Below, one piece after another: positions 8,967-17,816 of a DNA stretch of 64,000 nt. The position numbers and the translations under genes are program-made. The notes beneath the pieces are model-generated. The model saw nothing but the letters and a program-made list of their open reading frames with translations, searched no databases and had not been told where the DNA came from. Source of the DNA: Pedobacter terrae (GTDB lineage Bacteria; Bacteroidota; Bacteroidia; Sphingobacteriales; Sphingobacteriaceae); assembly GCF_900100705.1 (NCBI RefSeq), contig NZ_FNCH01000004.1:1-64000 (forward strand). Reading direction: 5' to 3'. The first letter of the stretch is position 1. Each line of letters opens with the position of its first letter.

Positions 8967-9278
8967 TTATTGTACGGGTTTACCGTCTTTATCAATTTTA
9001 ACAGAACCAGTTTCTGCTTCTTTTTTAACATTGATCAGGTAGTATTCTTTTGTCCCCTCTTTCACCGACCAGGCTTCAGTAGCAGTCCATCCTTTATAAG
9101 CATCAGATGCTAGTGCTGTGGTTACTGGAGCAGGTAATTCTTCCAGTTTAACTGGCGTTTTCACTGCACTATCCTGAACTGCAACAATTGCAGCGTTTTT
9201 GATCGTATTTACTTCATTCGCTTGTACTGCTGTGAATCCTGCAAATGCTAAAGTGGCGGCTAAAATGATCTTTTTCAT
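8967..9278 (-). CDS. Small secreted protein, PepSY-like, array copy 3
   Basis: 103 residues with a signal peptide (MKKIILAATLAFAGFTAVQA) and a mature part containing VAVQDSAVKTPVKLEELP, then a YKGWTATEAWSVKEGTKEYY block and a GSVKIDKDGKPVQ end. The pattern of a xLPxxVxxAL helix followed by an A-W-x-V-x-x-G-x-x-x-Y strand and a final D-x-D-G-K resembles PepSY-like/BLIP-like periplasmic proteins. That is a weak, pattern-level match. It is the last of three tandem paralogues reading on the minus strand and is followed by the shared terminator. Compared with the others it has APVTTALASDAYKG. The function is unknown. Confidence 0.85.
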   Translation of the reverse strand: MKKIILAATLAFAGFTAVQANEVNTIKNAAIVAVQDSAVKTPVKLEELPAPVTTALASDAYKGWTATEAWSVKEGTKEYYLINVKKEAETGSVKIDKDGKPVQ

Positions 9279-9357
9279 AATATGATGTTTTTAAATATGT
9301 TCTGTAACTCGTGTTACGTTAAATACTTGTTAATTACTAAGCGTTAACTAATTTTAT

Positions 9358-9669
9358 TTATTGAATTGGCTTACCGTCTTTGTCAAATTTAAGTGAACCA
9401 GTCTCTGCTTCTTTTTTAACATTTACTAAATAATACTCTTTAGTACCTTCTTTTACTGTGAAAGCTTCAGTAGCAGTCCAATCTTTATAAGTATCAGATT
9501 TTAAAGCCGTTGTAATTGGCTCAGGAAGCTCTTCCAATTTAATTGGCGTTTTTACTGCACTATCCTGAACTGCAACAATTGCAGCGTTTTTGATTGTATT
9601 TACTTCACTTGCTTGTACTGCTGTGAATCCTGCGAATGCTAAAGTGGCGGCTAAAATGATCTTTTTCAT
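9358..9669 (-). CDS. Small secreted protein, PepSY-like, array copy 2
   Basis: 103 residues and nearly identical to copy 3 over the signal peptide; the mature part differs at scattered sites (KLEELPEPITTALKSDTYKD, GSLKFDKDGKPIQ). The start is taken at MKKIILAAT (9669), because the upstream ATG would add residues from the conserved spacer. The spacers 9279-9357 and 9670-9747 are themselves close copies, each with ATATGATGTTTT, a GTAACTC(G/A)TGTTACGTTAA element and TTTTATTTATTGAA, so the duplication unit was gene plus spacer. Function is unknown; it is probably periplasmic. Confidence 0.85.
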   Translation of the reverse strand: MKKIILAATLAFAGFTAVQASEVNTIKNAAIVAVQDSAVKTPIKLEELPEPITTALKSDTYKDWTATEAFTVKEGTKEYYLVNVKKEAETGSLKFDKDGKPIQ

Positions 9670-9747
9670 AATATGATGTTTTAAATATGTTTTGTAACTC
9701 ATGTTACGTTAAATACTCGTTAATTACAGAGCGCTAATTAATTTTAT

Positions 9748-10062
9748 TTATTGAACTGGTTTACCATCTTTATCGATTTTAACAGAACCAGTTTCTGCTT
9801 CTTTTTTCACGTTGATTAAATAGTACTCTTTAGTACCTTCTTTCACCGACCAGGCTTCAGTAGCGGTCCATCCTTTGTACGCATCAGATTTTAATGCGGT
9901 TGTTACTGGCTCAGGTAATTCTTCCAATTTAACGGGAGTTTTTACTGCGCTATCTTGAACTGCTACAATTGCAGTAGTTTTAAAATCTTTTACTTCACTT
10001 GCTTTTACTGTTGAGAATCCTGCTAATGCTAATACTGTAGCTGCTAAAACGAACTTTTTCAT
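9748..10062 (-). CDS. Small secreted protein, PepSY-like, array copy 1
   Basis: 104 residues. The signal peptide (MKKFVLAATVLALAGFSTVKA) diverges from the other two, while the mature part is almost the same as copy 3 (YKGWTATEAWSVKEGTKEYY, GSVKIDKDGKPVQ). This mixture suggests gene conversion or selection on the mature protein. It is the promoter-proximal gene. I start at MKKFVLAAT (10062) rather than 33 bases upstream. The 5' flank (10063-10130) differs from the spacers between the copies. No function is recognised. Confidence 0.85.
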   Translation of the reverse strand: MKKFVLAATVLALAGFSTVKASEVKDFKTTAIVAVQDSAVKTPVKLEELPEPVTTALKSDAYKGWTATEAWSVKEGTKEYYLINVKKEAETGSVKIDKDGKPVQ

Positions 10063-10456
10063 AGTATATATTTTAAAATTTAATTTGTGTAACAATACTT
10101 GCTAATGTTTCATAATAATGCCAAACAGAATATTTTTATTAAATTATTGATTATCAATGTCTTGTTCTTGTGCCAAAGTTTTAATATTGTGGAGTTTATC
10201 CACATTTTGTGGTGAATAACAACACGTTTTGCAGTCTTTCCTATTGAACGCTATGGTTTAGGATTGCTTTTTTTGCCTTCAGATGTAACCATCTGCCAGA
10301 TTTTAATCTTTGGAGTGGCATTGCCATTTACAATTCTACTACAGCGTTCATTTAGCTGTCAGATACTAACATCTGATAGCACATCGGTTGACAGCACGAA
10401 AAAAGTTTCGATTTTTTAAAATGAAGATTTTTTTCTATCATTGCAGCCCGATTAAA
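10063..10456. other. 394 bp intergenic region upstream of the small-protein array and tRNA-Thr
   Basis: No gene is visible. It must carry the promoter of the minus-strand array and that of tRNA-Thr. For the tRNA, TATCATTG at 10436-10443 is one base off the TAnnTTTG consensus. Two small inverted repeats are present: AGATG/CATCT near 10279 and TCAGAT/ATCTGA near 10359. I see no clear sigma-54 promoter here despite the neighbouring NtrC-type regulator. Confidence 0.6.
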
Positions 10457-10529
<73 letters not shown>

Positions 10530-10642
10530 CTTTTTTAGCAATCTAATTTCTTAGGATTGGTAATTTCAAAATCACTTCATGACCAGATAGAGCAGGCTTA
10601 GAAAATATTTTATTTGATCCGATTATTCCATTAATTTGCGAT

Positions 10643-11809
10643 ATGTTAAAATACTTTTCAGCTGATTGGATCTTTCCTGTTTCATCCCTGCCAATTAAAA
10701 ATGGAGTAGTGGCAGTAACGCCAGATGGCGAAATAAAAGAAGTCTTCGCCGAAAAAGATTATTTAAATCTTGATTTGGAGATCATTAAGTATAACGGAGT
10801 AATCGTTCCTGGCTTTGTTAATACCCATTGTCATTTAGAATTATCGCACATGTTGGGTCAAATTCCTGAGCAAACGGGTTTGGTAGAATTTGTACAGCAT
10901 ATTATTAAAAGCAGAAATGGCGATGCCAGCCGGATAGATTTGGCGATGCAACAAGCTGATCAGCAAATGTTCGATAATGGAATTGTGGCTGTTGGCGATA
11001 TTTCCAACCAGATCTCGTCTAAAAAAATAAAAGAAAAAAGTAAGATCTATTATCACACCTTTATAGAGGCTTTAGGTTTTAACCCTGAACGTGCAGCTGT
11101 TATAATGGATCATTTGAAAGAAATCAAAAATGATTTTGAACCCCTGCATGCAACGATAGTTCCACACGCGCCTTATACCGTTTCACCTGAACTCTTTGAA
11201 TTAATTAGGCAAGAGGCCGAAAAATCAAATGCATTTATCAGTGTGCACAACCAGGAAACTGTTGATGAAAATGTTTTTTTTGAAAGCAAAACTGGCGGTT
11301 TTCTAAAGCTTTATGAGTTTTTAGGCATGGATATCGATTTTTTTGATCCAACGAACAAAACATCATTAAAAACCTGGCTGCCTTATATTAAAAAACAAAA
11401 AACTTTACTCGTACATAATACGGTTACGAATAAAGCAGATGTTGAATTTGCTAAACAAAGTAATCCCAATCTGTATTGGTGCCTTTGTCCGCAGGCCAAT
11501 TTGTATATCGAAAACGCATTACCTGATGTTGATCTGTTAATGGACGAAACTGTAAACATCACCTTAGGAACAGATAGTTTGGCCAGCAACCATCAACTTA
11601 ATATCTTGTCAGAGATGCAGACATTGCAGAAATACAAGCAAGTTCCTTTTGAAAAGCTATTAAGCTGGGGAACTATAAACGGAGCAAAGTTTTTGGAGCT
11701 TGATCAGCAAATGGGAACAATAGAGGTTGGCAAAAAGCCAGGATTGAATTTAATCCAGCTAACGGCTGATTTTATAATTGAAAGCGACCAGGTTAAGCGG
11801 TTGATTTAA
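10643..11809 (+). CDS. Amidohydrolase (chlorohydrolase/deaminase-like)
   Basis: 388 residues of the metal-dependent TIM-barrel amidohydrolase family. Metal ligands are visible in VNTHCHLELSH (HxH), VPHAPYTVS, ISVHNQETVDE and LGTDSLASNHQLN (catalytic Asp). An N-terminal beta-sandwich strand region (GVVAVTPDGEIKEV) and a C-terminal GTIEVGKKPGLNLIQL segment are typical. Closest relatives by motif are SsnA/TrzA/S-adenosylhomocysteine or aminofutalosine deaminase-like enzymes. The substrate cannot be fixed from sequence. It stands alone downstream of tRNA-Thr. Confidence 0.85.
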   Translation: MLKYFSADWIFPVSSLPIKNGVVAVTPDGEIKEVFAEKDYLNLDLEIIKYNGVIVPGFVNTHCHLELSHMLGQIPEQTGLVEFVQHIIKSRNGDASRIDLAMQQADQQMFDNGIVAVGDISNQISSKKIKEKSKIYYHTFIEALGFNPERAAVIMDHLKEIKNDFEPLHATIVPHAPYTVSPELFELIRQEAEKSNAFISVHNQETVDENVFFESKTGGFLKLYEFLGMDIDFFDPTNKTSLKTWLPYIKKQKTLLVHNTVTNKADVEFAKQSNPNLYWCLCPQANLYIENALPDVDLLMDETVNITLGTDSLASNHQLNILSEMQTLQKYKQVPFEKLLSWGTINGAKFLELDQQMGTIEVGKKPGLNLIQLTADFIIESDQVKRLI

Positions 11810-12129
11810 ATGATTATCCATTTTTCTAATAACTTTAGAAATCGTTTTTTTAAAGGATAAACTTATTCGCCCTAAGTTTTTAGGTTATATGAATCTTTGT
11901 ACATTAATAAGCATTTTTTAATGTACAACGTATCGGTTTCAATCTTTTTAATTCGATTTTAGCTTTTAACCTTAAAAATTTAGTTTTTTAAGGTTAATTT
12001 TAAATTAGCCAACGGATGGGGATTCTTGAAAAGAGAAGTTTAGGCAAAGGCCACTATTTTCTTAATTTAGATCTTTCAGAATAACTTGATACTCATTATT
12101 CGCCTATCATTTATAAAGTAAATTTCCTT
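11810..12129. other. 320 bp intergenic region with AT-rich inverted repeat
   Basis: No coding potential was recognised. It contains a perfect 13-base inverted repeat (11966-11978 and 11985-11997, arm TTAACCTTAAAAA, six-base loop). Being AT-rich and not followed by a long T-run, this could be a weak terminator for the amidohydrolase or a regulator site upstream of the nitronate monooxygenase. Confidence 0.6.
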
Positions 12130-13086
12130 ATGAACCCCATCTGTAAACTATTTAATATTAAATACCCTATTATCCAGGCTGGAATGGTTTGGTGTAGCGG
12201 CTGGAAACTAGCTTCAGCGGTTTCGAATGCGGGAGGCCTGGGCATTATTGGAGCAGGTTCGATGTACCCTGAAGTGTTAAGATCGCATATTCAAAAATGC
12301 AAATTAGCTACTCATCAGCCCTTTGGTGTTAATATTCCATTGCTTTATCCTGATATTCAGCAAATTATAGATGTTGTAATTGAAGAGCAGGTGAAAATTG
12401 TATTTTCTTCTGCCGGTAATCCAGCAACCTGGACCAGTTTTTTAAAAGAAAGGGGTGTTACAGTCGTTCATGTTATTGCGAATACAAAATTTGCCATAAA
12501 AGCGCAGGAAGCCGGTGTTGATGCGATTGTTGCCGAAGGTTTTGAGGCGGGAGGGCATAATGGGAGAGAAGAAACCACTACCATGTGTTTAATCCCGATG
12601 ATTAAAGAGAAGGTTAAAATTCCGGTAATCGCGGCTGGGGGTATTGGGAGCGGAAAAGCCATGCTGGCTGCATTTGCCTTAGGTGCCGATGCGGTCCAAA
12701 TCGGTTCGGCTTTTGCGTTAGCCGAAGAATCATCTGCTCACGAAGCATTTAAACATAAAATTATTGCTGCTACTGAAGGCGACACTAAACTGGCGATGAA
12801 AAAACTGGTTCCGGTAAGGTTATTGAAAAACGAATTTGCCGATGCTGTTGCCAATGCTGAAGCTGAAGGAGCAAGTCGTAATGAGCTTTCAGAACTTTTG
12901 GGCCATGCCAGAGCAAAACTGGGGATGTTTGAAGGCGACACAGCAAACGGTGAACTCGAAATCGGTCAGGTTTCGGCAATGCTTAGAGAAATCAAACCTG
13001 CGGGGGCTATTCTGGAAGAAATATGGAAGGAGTTTAAAAGCAAATTAACCCAGCTTGCGCAGATACAAAACGAATTGGGTAGTTAG
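12130..13086 (+). CDS. Nitronate monooxygenase-like flavin oxidoreductase
   Basis: 318 residues of the FMN-dependent NMO/2-nitropropane dioxygenase/FabK family. Motifs are YPIIQAGMVWCSG, SNAGGLGIIG, PFGVNIPLL, EGFEAGGHNGREETTT, IPVIAAGGIGSGKAM and GADAVQIGSAFAL (phosphate binding). FabK-type enoyl reductases share this fold, so the real substrate is uncertain; nitronate oxidation is the default family role. It is convergent with the small HTH gene. Confidence 0.85.
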   Translation: MNPICKLFNIKYPIIQAGMVWCSGWKLASAVSNAGGLGIIGAGSMYPEVLRSHIQKCKLATHQPFGVNIPLLYPDIQQIIDVVIEEQVKIVFSSAGNPATWTSFLKERGVTVVHVIANTKFAIKAQEAGVDAIVAEGFEAGGHNGREETTTMCLIPMIKEKVKIPVIAAGGIGSGKAMLAAFALGADAVQIGSAFALAEESSAHEAFKHKIIAATEGDTKLAMKKLVPVRLLKNEFADAVANAEAEGASRNELSELLGHARAKLGMFEGDTANGELEIGQVSAMLREIKPAGAILEEIWKEFKSKLTQLAQIQNELGS

Positions 13087-13153
13087 ATTGAATATGTATT
13101 GGCAAGAGAGATTTATTTTAAGAAATCGGAGTGAAACGTTATTACCTTCCAAA

Positions 13154-13519
13154 TTACCGATATTGGACTTTTTCGAGCAAAGAAACGGTATGTGAGAGGT
13201 TTTGGATCATTTTATCTTTCAGTTCGATCGTTTTGTTTTTCTCACTGAGCAGGCTTTTTAGTCTTTTAATTTCTTCAGCTGATGCCTGTGTTTCTTTTTT
13301 ATTGAGTTCGGAAAACAGCTTGCCCTTTTCGTAATAACTAAAAAAATTATAGCCCAGTACCTCACTCACAGTGGCCAGTAAAGAAACATCTAAGGTAGCA
13401 CTGTTAATGATTTCCTGCGCTTTGGTTTTGCTGATGGCCATTTTTTCTGCAAATATGGAAATGGGAATCTCTTTGGTCTTCATTTCCTTCCAGATCATCA
13501 ATCCTATATGTACACTCAT
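13154..13519 (-). CDS. Small HTH protein with C-terminal coiled coil
   Basis: 121 residues from MSVHIGLMIW (ATG at 13519; the ATG at 13543 adds eight poor residues). The first ~65 residues look like an XRE/lambda-repressor-like helix-turn-helix (ISIFAEKMAISKTKAQEIIN ... LLATVSEVLGYNFFSYYE). Residues ~75-115 form a heptad-rich coiled coil (EEIKRLKSLLSEKNKTIELK). Proteins of this layout are frequent in Bacteroidota without known function; DNA binding as a dimer is inferred. No linked operon partner. Confidence 0.7.
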   Translation of the reverse strand: MSVHIGLMIWKEMKTKEIPISIFAEKMAISKTKAQEIINSATLDVSLLATVSEVLGYNFFSYYEKGKLFSELNKKETQASAEEIKRLKSLLSEKNKTIELKDKMIQNLSHTVSLLEKVQYR

Positions 13520-13731
13520 TATCGTCTCCGTTTTATAATTCAAATTACCTAAATGTTAATCTATTCCCGAAAAATTAGTGTTAATGATAACCAGTCTAAT
13601 TATAATTCTGTTTATAGTGGAATTCAACTTGCCCTATCTATAGTCAGTTTGGTACCCACATTACCAGGTACTAAAGAATTGTGATAATTCGTTTACCTTT
13701 GCATTTATACATTTCAACTTTACAATAATAA

Positions 13732-14004
13732 ATGAAACACCTCAATATAACAGTAACCGGTAAAGTGCAGGGCGTTGGTTTTAGAGAAACTACTAAAATT
13801 ATTGCCAACCAGATGATGGTAAACGGTTTTGTAAAGAACGAAAAAGATGGATCGGTTTATATCGAAGCAGAAGGCGAAGAGATCTTTTTGGAAGAATTTG
13901 TAAACTGGTGCCATGAAGGGCCTGACCGTTCTCGTGTCGAAAATGTATCGGTAAGCGATGGTGAAGTAAAAAACTATCGTAATTTTGAAGTCTTAAGAAA
14001 ATAA
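13732..14004 (+). CDS. acyP: Acylphosphatase
   Basis: 90 residues, the normal family size. It has the signature [12 protein letters not shown] (phosphate-binding loop and catalytic Arg) and [17 protein letters not shown] (catalytic Asn). It hydrolyses acyl phosphates such as acetyl- or carbamoyl-phosphate in the cytosol. A TACCTTTG box at 13694-13701 is a probable -7 element. The flippase gene follows 77 bp downstream in the same direction. Confidence 0.95.
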   Translation: MKHLNITVTGKVQGVGFRETTKIIANQMMVNGFVKNEKDGSVYIEAEGEEIFLEEFVNWCHEGPDRSRVENVSVSDGEVKNYRNFEVLRK

Positions 14005-14081
14005 ATTGCTGAATTGTTGGATTGCTTTATGGCTCTGTCAAGGAGCTGATCTCAATACGCAATACTCAAATCTCAATATTG

Positions 14082-15563
14082 ATGTCTGTATATAAAAAGT
14101 TTCTTGGGCAGACCATGGTTTATGGTATTAGTACCGTTTTCTCCAGGTTGTTCAATTTTATCCTTACGCCCATTTACACCGGTGTTTACCAAAAAGGTGT
14201 TTATGGCATTTTCACAAATATGTATGCCAATGCATCATTAATTAATGCGGTTTTGGCCTTTGGTATGGAAAGTACCTACTTTAGGTATTTGAATAAGTTT
14301 GAAGATAAAAAGCAACAGGTATATAACAATTCATTTCTTTGCATTGCTTTTATTTCATTACTTTTCTTAATTACAGGTTTAATTTTCTCCTCTTCTATTG
14401 CAGGTTATTTGGCAACCAGGGTCTCGGATATTGCAGATTATAAACAGTATGTCAGTTTCTTTCTGTGGATACTTTTTATAGATGCTATTTGTGTAATTCC
14501 TTTTGCGAAATTGAGAGCTGATGGTCAGCCCTTTAAATATAGTATTGCCAAGTTTTTAAATATCGGTTGTTTTGTTGGTTTTAACCTTGTATTCATATAC
14601 CTAATTCCTGCCAACATAAAACACAATTGGATTGGTGCGGAATGGTTTGCTTCATGGTACAAGCATCAATGGATCGGTTATGTTTTTGTAGCTAACCTTA
14701 TTGCGTCTATTGTTACACTCATTTATTTGCTGCCCGAATTTATGAAATTGCAACTGCGTTTCGATAGTAAACTTTTTAGCAACATGTTTTCTTACAGCTG
14801 GCCAATTTTAGTAGCGAACCTGTCATTTATTGTGAACGAGAACCTGGATAAAATAGTACTTCAAAAACTATTGCCACCTGAAATTGCCGATGGAGAGGTT
14901 GGAATTTATGGTGCTGTGTGTAAAATAGCGATTTTCTTAAGTATTTTTATAACAGCTTTCAGGCTCGGCGCCGAACCGTTTTTCTTCAGCCATGCAAAAG
15001 AGAAAAATGCGAGAGATACTTATGCTACAATTTTGAAATATTTCGTAATCGCCCTATCAGTTCTTTTTATTGCCATTATTGCCAATATTGAGCTACTGAA
15101 ATTTTTTATCCGTAAACAAGAATATTGGGTAGGTTTACCGGCAGTTCCTTATTTGTTATTGGGTTATGTGTGCCTGGGTATTTACATGAATCTATCTATC
15201 TGGTATCGCTTATCTGATCAAACTCGATTCGGACTCTATATTTCTGTAGCCGGAGCGGTAATTACAATTGTGCTCAATGTGATTTTAATTCCGCGATTTA
15301 GCTATATGGGGTCTGCATGGGTAAGTATGTTGGCTTATTTTGTAATGATGGTTTTATCTTATGTTCTCGGACAAAAATATTATCCTATACCTTATAACCT
15401 TAAAAAGATTTTTTCGTATTTAATAATTTCAACTATTATTGTATTCTCTTCATTTTTTGTATTTAATAAAAACATTTACATTGGTAATGCCATGTTAATT
15501 GCCTTTGTTGTAGGTATTGCTTATTTCGAAAAGGGAGATTTAATGAAAATACTTAAAAGGTAA
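14082..15563 (+). CDS. Polysaccharide flippase (MATE/Wzx-like)
   Basis: 493 residues with about 12-14 hydrophobic segments and the MOP-exporter N-terminus (KKFLGQTMVYGISTVFSRLF, FILTPIYTG), plus the conserved central segment SYSWPILVANLSFIVNENLDKIVLQ. It likely flips a lipid-linked glycan across the inner membrane. No glycosyltransferase is adjacent, so it may serve peptidoglycan or a general glycan. I start at the ATG at 14082; the in-frame upstream extension reads like intergenic DNA. It begins a run of envelope genes with dut embedded, an arrangement common in Bacteroidota. Confidence 0.87.
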   Translation: MSVYKKFLGQTMVYGISTVFSRLFNFILTPIYTGVYQKGVYGIFTNMYANASLINAVLAFGMESTYFRYLNKFEDKKQQVYNNSFLCIAFISLLFLITGLIFSSSIAGYLATRVSDIADYKQYVSFFLWILFIDAICVIPFAKLRADGQPFKYSIAKFLNIGCFVGFNLVFIYLIPANIKHNWIGAEWFASWYKHQWIGYVFVANLIASIVTLIYLLPEFMKLQLRFDSKLFSNMFSYSWPILVANLSFIVNENLDKIVLQKLLPPEIADGEVGIYGAVCKIAIFLSIFITAFRLGAEPFFFSHAKEKNARDTYATILKYFVIALSVLFIAIIANIELLKFFIRKQEYWVGLPAVPYLLLGYVCLGIYMNLSIWYRLSDQTRFGLYISVAGAVITIVLNVILIPRFSYMGSAWVSMLAYFVMMVLSYVLGQKYYPIPYNLKKIFSYLIISTIIVFSSFFVFNKNIYIGNAMLIAFVVGIAYFEKGDLMKILKR

Positions 15564-15641
15564 ATGATTAAGATTGGCAATTTTTTCTGATCTCACCTCC
15601 TGAATCTAAAATCTCATATCTCCAATCCCACATCTCGTAAA

Positions 15642-16073
15642 ATGGAAATAAAAATCATCAATACATCAGCACATCCGCTTCCTCAATACGAAACTGCTCA
15701 TGCTGCAGGAATGGATTTAAGGGCAGCGATCACAGCAGAAATAGTACTTAAACCTTTACAGCGCCTTTTGGTACCTACAGGCCTGTTTATTGAACTGCCT
15801 ATTGGCTACGAAGCACAGATCAGACCAAGAAGTGGCCTGGCCTATAAACACGGCATCAGCATTGTAAATTCACCAGGTACCATAGATGCCGATTACCGTG
15901 GCGAAATAAAAGTTTTATTGGTAAATTTATCAGATACAGATTTTAAAATTGTTAATGGCGACAGAATTGCCCAAATGGTAGTGGCCAAGCATGAAACGGT
16001 GAACTGGCAGCCAGTTACAGAACTGGGTGAAACAGCGCGCGGCGAAGGTGGTTACGGACATACGGGGAAATAG
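15642..16073 (+). CDS. dut: dUTP diphosphatase
   Basis: 143 residues with all five trimeric dUTPase motifs: [43 protein letters not shown] and [11 protein letters not shown]. It converts dUTP to dUMP, preventing uracil incorporation. Motif 5 has tyrosine where many enzymes have phenylalanine (GGYGHTG), a normal variant. Confidence 0.97.
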   Translation: MEIKIINTSAHPLPQYETAHAAGMDLRAAITAEIVLKPLQRLLVPTGLFIELPIGYEAQIRPRSGLAYKHGISIVNSPGTIDADYRGEIKVLLVNLSDTDFKIVNGDRIAQMVVAKHETVNWQPVTELGETARGEGGYGHTGK

Positions 16074-16115
16074 TTTCGAGTTCAGTTTCGAGTTCGGAGT
16101 TAATTTTTGGATGTT

Positions 16116-17816
16116 ATGATGTATAAAATGCATTTTCTTATCGGAACTGTTTTCTTTAGCTTTCAGGCTTTGGGGCAGGGAACAGTTACGCCAGGTACCA
16201 ATCGCGATAGCAATATGGTAAAGCAATTATTTTTTGCTGGTCTGCGCGAGAAAATGTCTGAAAATTATGTAGTAGCCGCTACCAATTTCAATAAAATTAT
16301 TGGGTTAGATCCTAATAACCATGCTGCTTACTTCGAACTGGCCAATGCAGACCTACGTTTAGATAAACTTTTGGAAGCTGAACAACACATTAAGCAGGCC
16401 ATTAAAATAAATGCTGGCAATTTATGGTACTGGCGTTTACTCGGCGAGGTATATAAACGCAGCAATAAAATGCCTGAGTTGATCGGGGTATTTAATCAGT
16501 TGATTCGTCTTGATCCTGAAAACGATGCCTATTATTTTGATAAGGCCAACGCGCAGTTTTTGGCTAACCAGCCAGATGCGGCTAAGAAAACCTACGTTGA
16601 AATTCAAGGTAAATTTGGCGATTCAAGGGATCTGGTAAACGCCAGAAAGAGACTGCAAGCTAACGGCAGTGCTACTACTGAAAGTGATATTGTAAAATTA
16701 TTGGAAGGCAACCAGGCCGATGTAAAGAACTATTTATATGCTGCAGGTTTGCTTTTGCAGAAGGGAAATGATCAGGAAGCATTAAAAGTGTTGACCAAAG
16801 CACAGCAGCTGGAGCCAGATAATTTTGAGGTGAACTTAGCTTTGGCCGATATTTACCGCAGTCAGAAAAATGATGAGGCCGCATTTTCGTCCTTAAAACT
16901 GGCTTTTCAAAGCAATGAAATGCCACTTGTAGAAAAGGTGAAGATTATTGCCGCACTTTTTCCGAAAATGAACCAGCCTGTTGTTGCTAAAAATGTAACC
17001 GGACTAAGTAAGTTAGTTGCAGAGAAAAACCCAACTGAAGCAAAAGCATTAGCGCTTTATGGCGATGTGCTTTATCAGCAGAATAACTTAAAAGAAGCAT
17101 TGATCCAATATCAGGCGGCATTGAAACTTAATGAACAGGTTTACATCGTTTGGGAACAGGTGATTAACATTCAAACATTGCTTGGGCACTATGATGAAGC
17201 CATAAAAGTTGGCGATGAGGCTTTAACTATTTATCCCAATCAGGCCAGTTTATATTATTATATGGCTTATGCCTTGTTTAAAACCGGTAAATATGAGTCT
17301 GCCCAAAACAACTTAAAAACATCTTTACAGTTAGATGTGGATAATAAAAGCCTGCAAGCACAGGTTTATGCACTTCAGGGCGATGTCTACATCAGCCAAA
17401 ATAATTTTGGCCAGGCAAAAACAGCTTTCGAAAAAGCCATCGTGCTGGAGCCTGATAATTACCTCATCATGAATAACTATGCCTACTATTTGGCATTAAG
17501 AAATGACGACTTAACAAAGGCAGCTAAATATGCGGAAACTGCAGCCCTTGCCATGCCAAATAATCCCTCAGTTGCGGATACTTATGCCTTTATTCTGTTT
17601 AAACAGCAGAAATACGATCTGGCGAAAACATGGATTGAAAAAGCTTTACAAAACAATAGCAATAAGAATGGTGTTTACTTGGAGCGATATGGAGATATTC
17701 TTTTTTTGAAAGGTGAAAAAGATGCTGCATTAATGCAATGGCAAAAGGCAAAAGAGACCGGAAACGGATCAGAAGTATTAATTAAAAAGATCAATGAAAA
17801 GAAATATTTTAAATAG
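16116..17816 (+). CDS. Secreted TPR-repeat protein
   Basis: 566 residues from ATG 16116 (a TTG at 16107 is also open). A short signal sequence (MMYKMHFLIGTVFFSFQALG) is followed by at least nine tetratricopeptide units, e.g. AAYFELANADLRLDKLLEAE, EVNLALADIYRSQKNDEAAF and YYYMAYALFKTGKYESAQNN. It probably scaffolds envelope assembly. Its 3' end overlaps the next lipoprotein gene by 23 bp, so the two are translationally coupled. It sits in the dut - TPR - lipoprotein - EnvC-like order. Confidence 0.88.
   Translation: MMYKMHFLIGTVFFSFQALGQGTVTPGTNRDSNMVKQLFFAGLREKMSENYVVAATNFNKIIGLDPNNHAAYFELANADLRLDKLLEAEQHIKQAIKINAGNLWYWRLLGEVYKRSNKMPELIGVFNQLIRLDPENDAYYFDKANAQFLANQPDAAKKTYVEIQGKFGDSRDLVNARKRLQANGSATTESDIVKLLEGNQADVKNYLYAAGLLLQKGNDQEALKVLTKAQQLEPDNFEVNLALADIYRSQKNDEAAFSSLKLAFQSNEMPLVEKVKIIAALFPKMNQPVVAKNVTGLSKLVAEKNPTEAKALALYGDVLYQQNNLKEALIQYQAALKLNEQVYIVWEQVINIQTLLGHYDEAIKVGDEALTIYPNQASLYYYMAYALFKTGKYESAQNNLKTSLQLDVDNKSLQAQVYALQGDVYISQNNFGQAKTAFEKAIVLEPDNYLIMNNYAYYLALRNDDLTKAAKYAETAALAMPNNPSVADTYAFILFKQQKYDLAKTWIEKALQNNSNKNGVYLERYGDILFLKGEKDAALMQWQKAKETGNGSEVLIKKINEKKYFK

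Noticed and set aside
10063-10130. Sigma-54 promoter for the small-protein array (TGGCA on the minus strand near 10122)
   Set aside because: The -24-like TGGCA is present, but the GC expected at -12 reads GA, so the match is too weak to support control by the adjacent NtrC-type regulator.
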